Positions 1 through 5,386 of a stretch of DNA of 10,627 nucleotides are shown here, one piece after another. The notes beneath the pieces are model-generated. The model worked only from the letters and a program-made list of their open reading frames with translations. It was not told the DNA's origin and did not search any database. A program made the translations under genes and the position numbers. Origin of the DNA: Actinomycetes bacterium (GTDB lineage Bacteria > Actinomycetota > Actinomycetes > Actinomycetales > Cellulomonadaceae). The first letter of the stretch is position 1, and every line of letters starts with the position of its first letter. The stretch spans positions 1 to 10,627 of the forward strand of contig JAEWCA010000019.1 of assembly GCA_023390875.1 (NCBI GenBank), written 5' to 3'.

Positions 1-1
1 G

Positions 2-628
2 TCGGGCAGCGCGACCGGGCTCGACGTGTCCGCCGGCGCGATCGAGCGCGCGCGGGCGCTCGCCCGGGCGGACGGACCCGGCAACGTCGACTTCCTCTGC
101 GCGGACGCCGCGGCCCACCCGTTCCAACCGGAGGCGTTCGACCTGGTGGTCAGCCGGTTCGGCACGATGTTCTTCGTCGACCCCGCGTCCGCCTTCGCGA
201 ACCTCGCGCGGGCGCTGCGGCCCGACGGCCGGCTCGTGATGCTCGTCTGGCAGGCGGGCGAGCGGAACGAGTGGGACGTCGTCCTGCGCCGGTCGCTGGG
301 CATCCCCGACGACGAGCCCACCGACCCGGGCGCGGACCCGTTCTCGCTCGCCGACCCCGGCACGGTGACCGCCCTGCTCGGGCGCTCCGGATTCACCGAC
401 GTGACGTTCGCCGACGTCCACGAGCCCGTGCTCTACGGGCCGGACGTCGAGACCGCGCTCGGCTGGGTCCACGGGTTCACGTGCACCCGGCACGCGCTCG
501 ACGCGCTCGCGCCGGACGCCCGGGCTCAGGCCGACGCTCGCCTGCGCGCGGTGCTCGCGGACCACCTGCACGACGGCGGCGTCCGGTTCGACGCCCGGGC
601 GTGGCTCGTGTCCGCGCACCGCCGCTGA
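2..628 (+). CDS. Class I SAM-dependent methyltransferase, 5'-truncated by window edge
   Basis: The frame is open from base 2 and ends in TGA at 626-628, so the start and the N-terminal part lie outside the window. The first visible residues, SGSATGLDVSAGAIERAR, match the strand after motif I of the Rossmann-like methyltransferase fold, where an acidic residue (the D of LDVS) normally binds the SAM ribose. Next come FLCADAAAHPF (motif II region) and FDLVVSRFGTMFF (post-II strand). ALRPDGRLVMLVWQ follows, the usual motif III loop and strand. The C-terminal part (GFTDVTFADV and beyond) is typical of the small-molecule branch (UbiE/Methyltransf_11/25-like). The glycine-rich motif I itself cannot be seen. 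An internal GTG at 26 could be taken for a start, but homology clearly extends upstream of it. The substrate cannot be inferred. The gene ends 49 bp before the MBL-fold gene on the same strand. Confidence 0.88.
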   Translation, partial: SGSATGLDVSAGAIERARALARADGPGNVDFLCADAAAHPFQPEAFDLVVSRFGTMFFVDPASAFANLARALRPDGRLVMLVWQAGERNEWDVVLRRSLGIPDDEPTDPGADPFSLADPGTVTALLGRSGFTDVTFADVHEPVLYGPDVETALGWVHGFTCTRHALDALAPDARAQADARLRAVLADHLHDGGVRFDARAWLVSAHRR

Positions 629-640
629 CCAGCACGCGCG

Positions 641-646
641 TAGCGT
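641..646 (+). promoter_or_regulatory. Possible -10 box (TAGCGT) for the MBL-fold gene
   Basis: TAGCGT fits the actinobacterial TANNNT -10 pattern and lies 31 bp before the ATG of the MBL-fold gene. No good -35 hexamer is visible 16-18 bp upstream, so this is a weak call. The same TAGNGT form appears before the YCII and RTX genes in this window. Confidence 0.25.
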
Positions 647-677
647 CGCCCTCACCACCACCTCGACGGGAGACCCC

Positions 678-1394
678 ATGCGCCTCGCCCCCGGCCTGCA
701 CCGCATCGGCAACGATCTCGTCGCGTGCTACCTGGTGGTCACGGACGACGGTCTGACGCTCGTCGACGCCGGGCTCCCCGGCCACTGGAAGGACCTGCAG
801 GTCGAGCTCGACGCGATCGGCCGCCCCCTCGACGACATCCGCGGCATCGTGCTCACCCACGGCGACAGCGACCACATCGGGTTCGCCGAACGGCTCCGGC
901 AGCACAACGACCTCCCCGTGCTCGTCGGCCGCGGCGACGCCGCACGCGCCCGCGGCGAGGAGAAGACGTCGCCGTCGTGGGGCCCGATGCGGCTGGGCCC
1001 CACGCTCGGCTTCTTCGCCTACGGGATCCGCAAGCGCGCTCTCCGCACGCACCACCTCGCGGCCGTGGTCGAGGTCGACGACGGCGACGTGCTCGACCTG
1101 CCGGGATCGCCGCGCGTGCTCGCGCTGCCCGGGCACTCGCCCGGCAGCATCGCCGTGCACGTCCCCGCCGTCGACGCCGTCTTCGTCGGCGACGGCCTGA
1201 CCACCCGGCACGTCCTGACCGGCGCCCGCGGGCCCGCACCCGCTCCCTTCACCGACGACCCGACGGCCGCGCTCAGCTCGCTCGACCGCGTCGCCGACCT
1301 CGGCGCACGGTGGGTGCTGCCCGGGCACGGGACGCCGTGGAGCGGCGGCACCGCCGAGTGCGTGCGGCTGGTGCGGGAGGCGGCTCGGGCCTAG
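678..1394 (+). CDS. MBL-fold metallo-hydrolase (glyoxalase II-like)
   Basis: A 238-residue metallo-beta-lactamase-fold protein, complete and of normal length for a single-domain MBL hydrolase. Metal-site residues appear in order: THGDSDH (H61, D63, D65, H66), H153 in LPGHSPGS, D172 in VFVGDGL, and H217 in LPGHGTP. The second histidine of the canonical HxHxDH motif is Asp (D63), so metal 1 would have an altered ligand set; this HxDxDH form recurs in one branch of glyoxalase II-like proteins. There is no signal peptide, so it is probably a cytoplasmic hydrolase of thioesters, lactones or similar esters; the substrate is unknown. The ATG at 678 is supported by GGGAG about 6 nt upstream and by the typical N-terminus (LAPGLHRIG). 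Its TAG shares the CTAG at 1391-1394 with the stop of the opposing RidA gene. Confidence 0.9.
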   Translation: MRLAPGLHRIGNDLVACYLVVTDDGLTLVDAGLPGHWKDLQVELDAIGRPLDDIRGIVLTHGDSDHIGFAERLRQHNDLPVLVGRGDAARARGEEKTSPSWGPMRLGPTLGFFAYGIRKRALRTHHLAAVVEVDDGDVLDLPGSPRVLALPGHSPGSIAVHVPAVDAVFVGDGLTTRHVLTGARGPAPAPFTDDPTAALSSLDRVADLGARWVLPGHGTPWSGGTAECVRLVREAARA

Positions 1395-1795
1395 CCCGCG
1401 ACGGCCCCGGTTCCGACCGCGGCGACGACCTCGATCTCGACCCGCGCCCCCAGCGGGAGCCCTGCGACGGCGACGGTGGTCCGGGCCGGGAACGGCTCCG
1501 CGAAGGCCTCCGCGTACGCCGCGTTCATCGCGGCGAAGTCGTCCATCGACGTCAGGTACACGTTGACCTTCACGACGTCGTCGAGGCCGCCGCCGGCGGC
1601 CCGCAGGACGGCGTCGAGGTTGGCGAGCACCTGCCGCGTCTGCACACGCACGTCCCCCTCGACGAGGCGGCCCGTCGTGGGATCGATCGGGGTCTGGCCC
1701 GACAGGTGGAGCAGCCCGCCCCCTCCGGTCGCGGCGTGCGAGTAGGGGCCGATCGCGGCCGGGGCGGACGGGGCGGTCACGGTGGAACGCGTCAT
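1391..1795 (-). CDS. RidA family (YjgF/YER057c/UK114) reactive intermediate deaminase
   Basis: A 134-residue Rid-family protein. The family hydrolyses reactive enamine/imine intermediates made by PLP enzymes, such as 2-aminoacrylate, to the keto acid plus ammonia; it forms trimers with active sites between subunits. Visible signatures are IGPYSHA near residue 18, LSGQTPIDPTTG (31-42), DVVKVNVYLTSMDDFAAMN (73-91), FPARTTV with the catalytic arginine R105, and VEIEVVA with E120. R105 and E120 sit at the same numbers as in E. coli RidA, so the active deaminase subgroup is plausible, although Rid subfamilies differ in substrate. I chose the ATG at 1795 because homology begins there; the open frame extends upstream without family similarity. 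The ribosome binding site is weak (GATGGG). The gene is convergent with the MBL gene, overlapping it by 4 bp, and divergent from the YCII pair. Confidence 0.93.
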   Translation of the reverse strand: MTRSTVTAPSAPAAIGPYSHAATGGGGLLHLSGQTPIDPTTGRLVEGDVRVQTRQVLANLDAVLRAAGGGLDDVVKVNVYLTSMDDFAAMNAAYAEAFAEPFPARTTVAVAGLPLGARVEIEVVAAVGTGAVAG

Positions 1796-1914
1796 GCGCC
1801 CATCGTCGAGGATCAACGAGGGAAGTTCTGCCCTAGCGTCGGATCCGGGTCGAGCCGTTCGTCGAACGAGTGAGAGGCCGCGGCTCGCGGTCACCGACAC
1901 GAGGGAGCCATCTG
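1796..1914. promoter_or_regulatory. Divergent intergenic region between RidA and the YCII pair
   Basis: These 119 bp must hold the promoters of both the RidA gene (-) and the first YCII gene (+). Visible on the + strand are a TAGCGT box at 1834-1839, a possible -10 that would leave a leader of about 70 nt, and a perfect dyad CGTTCG-T-CGAACG at 1856-1868. The dyad would lie just downstream of the predicted start point, a position suited to a repressor. No convincing -35 box is seen. GAGGGAG at 1901-1907 is the YCII ribosome binding site. Confidence 0.4.
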
Positions 1915-2301
1915 ATGACGGAATTCTTGATCTCGTTCGACCAGGGCGCGATGGACCACATCTCCCCCGACGACATCGGAGAGGTGGGCGACGACGTCCG
2001 CGCCGTCGTCGCGGAGGCCACCGAGGCCGGCGTGTGGGTGTTCGGCGGCGGGCTGGACCGGCAGCGCGCGAGCATCGTCGGCACCGACGGGTCGGTGACG
2101 GACGGGCCCTACCCGGAGACCAAGGAGGTCGTCGGCGGCTTCTCCGTGGTCGAGGTGGCCACGCGCGAGGAGGCACTGCACTGGGCGGCCAAGCTCGCCG
2201 CCGCGTGCCGGTGCGCGCAGCACGTCCGGGAGCTCATGCCCGACACCAAGATGGACGAGCTCATGGCCGAGCGGGCCGCCGCCGAGGGAGCAGTCCGATG
2301 A
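1915..2301 (+). CDS. YCII-related (DGPF-domain) protein, copy 1
   Basis: A 128-residue protein of the YCII/DGPF family, whose members have a ferredoxin-like alpha/beta barrel fold. DGPF proteins are often encoded beside ECF41/ECF42 sigma factors, but none is present here. The family signature is VTDGPYPETKEVVGGFSVVE (residues 61-80), followed by a helix ALHWAAK and a double-cysteine CRCAQ (98-102). No biochemical activity can be assigned; the related YciI of Haemophilus was proposed to be an enzyme from a His-Asp pair. I chose the ATG at 1915 because GAGGGAG lies 7 nt upstream and the N-terminus (MTEFLISFDQGAMDHI) aligns with the paralogue that follows. An in-frame ATG at 1870 adds 15 residues with no ribosome binding site. 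The stop overlaps the next start (ATGA), so the two are translationally coupled. Confidence 0.9.
   Translation: MTEFLISFDQGAMDHISPDDIGEVGDDVRAVVAEATEAGVWVFGGGLDRQRASIVGTDGSVTDGPYPETKEVVGGFSVVEVATREEALHWAAKLAAACRCAQHVRELMPDTKMDELMAERAAAEGAVR
2101..2147 (+). repeat. 47-bp identical direct repeat, copy in YCII gene 1 (partner 2484-2530)
   Basis: The first unit of a duplication whose period is exactly 383 bp. Bases 2101-2147 are identical to 2484-2530, and the wider stretch 2032-2214 against 2415-2597 is only lightly diverged. It encodes the DGPYPETKEVVGGFS block. Identity at synonymous positions in this block points to a recent duplication or to gene conversion. Confidence 0.85.
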
Positions 2302-2672
2302 CGCAGTACCTGATCTCGTTCGACGACGGCGCGATGGACCACATCCCGGCCGGGGACTGGGAACAGGTCGGCGACGACGTCCACGCGGTGATCCGGGAGG
2401 CCGTCGAGGCCGGCGTGTGGGTGTACGGCGGCGGGCTGGAGCGGCAGCGAGCCAGCATCGTCGGCACCGACGGGTCCGTCACCGACGGGCCCTACCCGGA
2501 GACCAAGGAGGTCGTCGGCGGCTTCTCCGTCGTCGAGGCGGCCACCCGCGGGGATGCCCTGCACTGGGCGGCCAAGATGGCGGTCGCCTGCCGTTGCGCG
2601 CAGGAGGTCCGGGAGCTGGGCGACCCTGAGAGGGACGCCTCGCCCGCCGCGAGGACGACGACGGCGTCGTGA
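2298..2672 (+). CDS. YCII-related (DGPF-domain) protein, copy 2 (tandem paralogue)
   Basis: A 124-residue paralogue of the preceding gene. By my count 86 of the first 107 residues are identical, with no indels and a block of 32 consecutive identical residues (49-80) covering the DGPYPETK signature. The CRCAQ double cysteine is kept. The two differ mainly at residues 17-23 (SPDDIGE against PAGDWEQ), near where the fold's pocket should lie, and in the C-terminal tail, which here ends in a low-complexity PAARTTTAS. The ATG at 2298 overlaps the upstream TGA (ATGA), and a second GAGGGAG lies at 2284-2290 inside the upstream gene. Two such proteins made together may form a heteromer or handle two related ligands; that is inference. 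Confidence 0.9.
   Translation: MTQYLISFDDGAMDHIPAGDWEQVGDDVHAVIREAVEAGVWVYGGGLERQRASIVGTDGSVTDGPYPETKEVVGGFSVVEAATRGDALHWAAKMAVACRCAQEVRELGDPERDASPAARTTTAS
2484..2530 (+). repeat. 47-bp identical direct repeat, copy in YCII gene 2
   Basis: The second unit of the 383-bp-period duplication, identical to 2101-2147. Two long identical tracts in direct orientation could recombine and delete one gene copy. Confidence 0.85.
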
Positions 2673-2713
2673 CGGCTGGTGGTTGCCGGTCGACGGCGGT
2701 CTCGACGCGGGTC

Positions 2714-2742
2714 TTGACCGAGCACTTGTTTTTTGCAAGTGT
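2714..2742 (+). promoter_or_regulatory. Predicted promoter with embedded HxlR-type operator dyad
   Basis: TTGACC at 2714-2719 is a good -35 box, and AAGTGT at 2737-2742 is a poor -10 at 17-bp spacing. Between and overlapping them is a perfect inverted repeat, CACTTG (2723-2728), TTTTTTG, CAAGTG (2736-2741). The two-gene unit downstream ends with an HxlR-family regulator, and members of that family bind short dyads with a spacer of about 7 bp (YodB of Bacillus: TACT-N7-AGTA). Placement over the spacer and -10 fits repression. That HxlR binds here is inference. Confidence 0.6.
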
Positions 2743-2778
2743 CCCTCTCATCGACCAGATGGACAGGGAGGAACCGTC

Positions 2779-3210
2779 ATGACCGCGATGTTCGTCAACC
2801 TGCCGGTGAACGACCTGGAGCGCGCGAAGGCGTTCTACACGGCGATCGGGTTCACGTTCGACCCCGTCCGCTCCGACCACAACGCCGCGTGCTTCGTGGT
2901 CGAGGAGGACCACAGCTACGTCATGGTGCTGCTGCGCGAGTTCTTCCAGACGTTCACCGACCGCACCATCGGCGACCCCGCCGTGCACCCGACGGCGTCG
3001 GTCGCGGTGTTCCTCGACAGCCGCGACACGGTCGACGCGGCGGTCGCCGCCGGGATCGCCGCGGGCGGCACCGAGGAGGAGCCCGCGTCCGACTACGGGT
3101 TCATGTACCAGCGTCAGCTCATCGACCCCGACGGCAACTTCCTCGACCTCGGCTTCGTCGACCCGGCCGCGCTCGCGCAGCAGTCGGACGGCGTCGCGCA
3201 GCAGGCCTGA
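2779..3210 (+). CDS. VOC superfamily (glyoxalase/bleomycin-resistance-fold) protein
   Basis: A 143-residue protein with two beta-alpha-beta-beta-beta modules of the vicinal-oxygen-chelate fold. Module 1 begins with MFVNLPVNDLERAKAFYTAIGFTF (4-27) and module 2 with ASVAVFLDSRDTVDAAVAAGIAAGG (73-97). The module end QLIDPDGNFLDLGFVDP (113-129) corresponds to the common DPDGHxWEL ending. Here the His is Asn and the metal-ligand Glu is Asp, so classical glyoxalase I chemistry is doubtful; ligand binding or an altered metal site is possible. It is often labelled lactoylglutathione lyase-like in databases. GGGAGG at 2766-2771 supports the ATG at 2779. It is the first gene behind the dyad-bearing promoter and shares TGATG with the HxlR gene, so the two are probably co-transcribed and the VOC protein is the regulator's likely target. 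Confidence 0.9.
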   Translation: MTAMFVNLPVNDLERAKAFYTAIGFTFDPVRSDHNAACFVVEEDHSYVMVLLREFFQTFTDRTIGDPAVHPTASVAVFLDSRDTVDAAVAAGIAAGGTEEEPASDYGFMYQRQLIDPDGNFLDLGFVDPAALAQQSDGVAQQA

Positions 3211-3851
3211 TGGCGTCACGCGAGTACGGGCAGTACTGCGGCATCACCCGGGCCCTCGAGCTCGTCGGTGAGCGCTGGGCGCTGCTCATCGTCCGCGACC
3301 TGCTCGTCGGGCCGCGCCGCTACGGCGAGCTCGCCGAGGGTCTCCCCCGGATCCCGACGAACATCCTCGCGGCACGGCTCAAGGAGCTGCAGGCGGCCGG
3401 CATCCTGCGCCGGGTGCCGCGGCTGCGGATCGTCGTCTACGAGCTGACCCCGTACGGGCGGGAGCTCGAGCCCGTGGTGCTCGCGCTCGGCGCGTGGGGG
3501 TTCAAGGCGCTGGGCGAGCCGCGCGACGAGCAGGTGGTCACGCCCGACGCGATGACCATCACGCTGCGGACCGCGTTCCAGCCGCAGGTGGCCGCCGAGC
3601 TGCCCCCGACGGCGTACGCCGCGCGCATCGGGCTGGACCTCCTGCTCGTCCGGGTCGACGGGCCGACCCTCGCCGTGACCCGCGACCACGGTCCGGTGGA
3701 TGTCGAGTTCACCACCGGGCCGGCGATCCACCGCGTCATCTCCGGCGAGCTCGCCCCCGAGCGGGCCATCGCGACGGGCGCGGTGAAGGTGCTGCAGGGA
3801 CGCGGCGAGCTGCTCGACCGGTTCGCGAGCACCTTCCACCTGGCCGCCTGA
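3210..3851 (+). CDS. HxlR-family winged-helix regulator with C-terminal ligand-binding-like domain
   Basis: A 213-residue regulator. Residues 1-100 are an HxlR-type winged helix: YCGITRALELVGERWALLIVRDLLVGPRRYGELAEGLPRI, then NILAARLKELQAAGILRR and a wing ending in VVYELTPYGRELEPVVLALGAWG. Cys10 lies at the conserved N-terminal position that acts as the redox or electrophile sensor in HxlR relatives such as HypR and YodB. Residues 105-213 form a second domain resembling the SCP2/sterol-carrier-like tail of longer actinobacterial HxlR proteins (about 110 residues more than minimal members), possibly for a hydrophobic ligand. The ATG overlaps the VOC stop by one base (TGATG), so translation is coupled and autoregulation through the dyad at 2723-2741 is likely. 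The TGA at 3849-3851 directly abuts the end of the opposing cupin gene. Confidence 0.92.
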   Translation: MASREYGQYCGITRALELVGERWALLIVRDLLVGPRRYGELAEGLPRIPTNILAARLKELQAAGILRRVPRLRIVVYELTPYGRELEPVVLALGAWGFKALGEPRDEQVVTPDAMTITLRTAFQPQVAAELPPTAYAARIGLDLLLVRVDGPTLAVTRDHGPVDVEFTTGPAIHRVISGELAPERAIATGAVKVLQGRGELLDRFASTFHLAA

Positions 3852-4250
3852 CTACGCCTGGGCGTAGTCGCCGTCGGCGACGTGCTCGAGCCACGTGACG
3901 ACCTGGCCGTCGTCGTCCGCCTGCTGCATCGCGACGTGGGACATGAACCGGTCGGGCGTGGCGCCGTGCCAGTGCTCCTCGCCGGGCTCGATGACGACGA
4001 CGTCGCCCGGGCGGATCTCCAGGACCTCGCCGTCCCGCGTGCCGACGTAGCCGATGCCGTCGGTCACGTAGAGCGTCTGGCCCTTCGGGTGGCGGTGCCA
4101 GGCCGTCCGGGCGCCCGGCGCGAACCGGACGTGCGCGGCGCCGATCGCGGAGTCGTCGCCGGGGTTGCGGATGCCGTCCAGCCAGACGGTCCCGGTGAAC
4201 CAGTCCGCCGGGCCGGCGGCGGTCTGGCCGCCGCTGCGGGTGAGCCTCAT
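3852..4250 (-). CDS. Small cupin, (R)-hydroxynitrile lyase-like (GtHNL type)
   Basis: A 132-residue single-domain cupin. Motif 1 is WHRHPKGQTLYVTDGIGYVG with ligands H52, H54 and Q58 (Gln in place of the usual Glu). Motif 2 is PGDVVVIEPGEEHWHG with ligand H93. The cupin hydroxynitrile lyase of Granulicella tundricola, as I recall it, binds manganese through H53, H55, Q59 and H94, and uses A40, V42, H106 and Q110 in its pocket; here A39, V41, H105 and Q109 sit at the same offset. The family match is therefore strong, but the natural role of these cupins is unsettled and cyanohydrin cleavage may be incidental. AGAGGA precedes the ATG at 4250. The gene lies 23 bp after the ADH on the same strand, so it is the last gene of an AraC-ADH-cupin operon. 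Confidence 0.88.
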   Translation of the reverse strand: MRLTRSGGQTAAGPADWFTGTVWLDGIRNPGDDSAIGAAHVRFAPGARTAWHRHPKGQTLYVTDGIGYVGTRDGEVLEIRPGDVVVIEPGEEHWHGATPDRFMSHVAMQQADDDGQVVTWLEHVADGDYAQA

Positions 4251-4273
4251 GTGCTTGTCCTCTCGTGGGTCGG

Positions 4274-5293
4274 TCAGAAGGTCAGCAGCACCTTGACGGC
4301 CCGGCGCTCGTCCATCGCCTGGTACCCCTCCGCGGCCTTCTCGATGGGGAGGGTGAGGTCGAAGACCTTGCCGGGGTCGATCGTGCGGTCCCAGACGAGC
4401 CGGATCAGCTCGGGCAGGAACCGGCGGACGGGCGCGGGTCCGCCGTGCAGGTGGACGCCCGAGAAGAACAGCTCTTCGCCGGGCAGCGACACGTCGTGCG
4501 CGACGCCGACGAAGCCGACGTGGCCGCCCGCCCGGGTGGCGCGGATGGCCTGCAGCATCGACTCCTGCGTGCCGACCGCCTCGATCGTCGAGTGCGCGCC
4601 GAGGCCGCCGGTGAGCTCCTTGATCCGGGCCACGCCCGCGTCGCCGCGCTCCTCGACGACGTCCGTCGCGCCGAACTGGCGAGCCAGCGCCTGGCGTTCG
4701 GCATGACGGGACATCGCGATGACCCGCTCGGCGCCGAGCTGCCTGGCGGCGAGCACGCCGAGCAGGCCGACCGCGCCGTCGCCCACCACCGCGACCGTCT
4801 TGCCCGGTCCGGCCTCCGCGGCGACGGCCGCGAACCAGCCGGTGCCGAGCACGTCGGACGCGGCGAGCAGCGACGGGATCAGGTCGTCGTCGGGCATGCC
4901 CGGGGTCGCGACGAGCGTGCCGTCGGCGTGCGGGATCCGGGCGTACTCCGCCTGCGCACCGGGGACCGCACCCGGTCCGCGGTGGACGCAGTGCGTCTGG
5001 TAGCCGGCCCGGCAGATCTCGCACGTGTTGTCCGACGAGAAGAAGGACCCGACGACGAAGTCGCCGACCTTCACGTCGCTCACCGCGGACCCGACCTCCA
5101 CGACCACGCCGACGTACTCGTGGCCCATCGGCTGGTGGTCGACCTCGTCGGCTCCGCGGTACGGCCACAGGTCCGACCCGAAGATGCAGGTCGCGGACAG
5201 CCTGATGATCGCGTCCGTCGGCTCGACGATCGTCGGCCGCTCGGTCTCGTCGACCCGGACGTCGCCCGGGCCGTGCATGACGACTGCGCGCAT
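4274..5293 (-). CDS. Zinc-type medium-chain alcohol dehydrogenase (MDR family)
   Basis: A 339-residue MDR oxidoreductase of normal length, expected to interconvert an alcohol and an aldehyde or ketone with NAD(P). The catalytic zinc site is visible as C36 (ATCIFGSDLW) and H58-E59 (GHEYVG). The structural-zinc loop reads DNTCEICRAGYQTHC with C91, C94 and C102; the first of the usual four cysteines is Asp88, an exchange seen in a large subgroup of bacterial ADHs. The nucleotide-binding motif is VAVVGDGAVGLLGVLAARQLGA (G171, G173, G176), and SRH (195-197) at the end of the second strand hints at NADP preference. IEAVGTQESM and GGHVGFVGV are typical of the coenzyme domain. The ATG at 5293 is preceded by a purine-rich AGAGAGG. 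It lies between the AraC-type regulator and the cupin, consistent with an aldehyde or cyanohydrin-related substrate, which is inference. Confidence 0.93.
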   Translation of the reverse strand: MRAVVMHGPGDVRVDETERPTIVEPTDAIIRLSATCIFGSDLWPYRGADEVDHQPMGHEYVGVVVEVGSAVSDVKVGDFVVGSFFSSDNTCEICRAGYQTHCVHRGPGAVPGAQAEYARIPHADGTLVATPGMPDDDLIPSLLAASDVLGTGWFAAVAAEAGPGKTVAVVGDGAVGLLGVLAARQLGAERVIAMSRHAERQALARQFGATDVVEERGDAGVARIKELTGGLGAHSTIEAVGTQESMLQAIRATRAGGHVGFVGVAHDVSLPGEELFFSGVHLHGGPAPVRRFLPELIRLVWDRTIDPGKVFDLTLPIEKAAEGYQAMDERRAVKVLLTF

Positions 5294-5386
5294 GGTGGAG
5301 CGCCTCTCTCTTGGGGGATGCCACCAGCGAACCCCCAGTCTCCCGCCGCCGGGAGTCCCTGGCGTTCCAGGTACTGGCAGACCCCC
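5294..5386 (-). promoter_or_regulatory. AraC-ADH intergenic region with three inverted repeats
   Basis: These 93 bp hold, in + strand coordinates, TGGGGG (5312-5317) paired with CCCCCA (5332-5337), CTCCCG (5340-5345) paired with CGGGAG (5350-5355), and CCTGG (5358-5362) paired with CCAGG (5367-5371). They could be hairpins that reduce read-through from the regulator gene, or operators for a separate ADH-cupin promoter. I see no clear -35/-10 pair. The purine-rich ADH ribosome binding site is nearest the ATG. Confidence 0.45.

Noticed and set aside
26..28. GTG at 26 as the true start of the methyltransferase
   Set aside because: The frame is open to the window edge and upstream residues SGSATGLD match the methyltransferase fold, so the gene is truncated by the window rather than starting here.
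2723..2741. The CACTTG/CAAGTG hairpin with T-run read as a Rho-independent terminator for the YCII genes
   Set aside because: The T-run is in the loop, not after the stem, and the stem has only 6 bp. Its place over a -35/-10 region fits an operator better.
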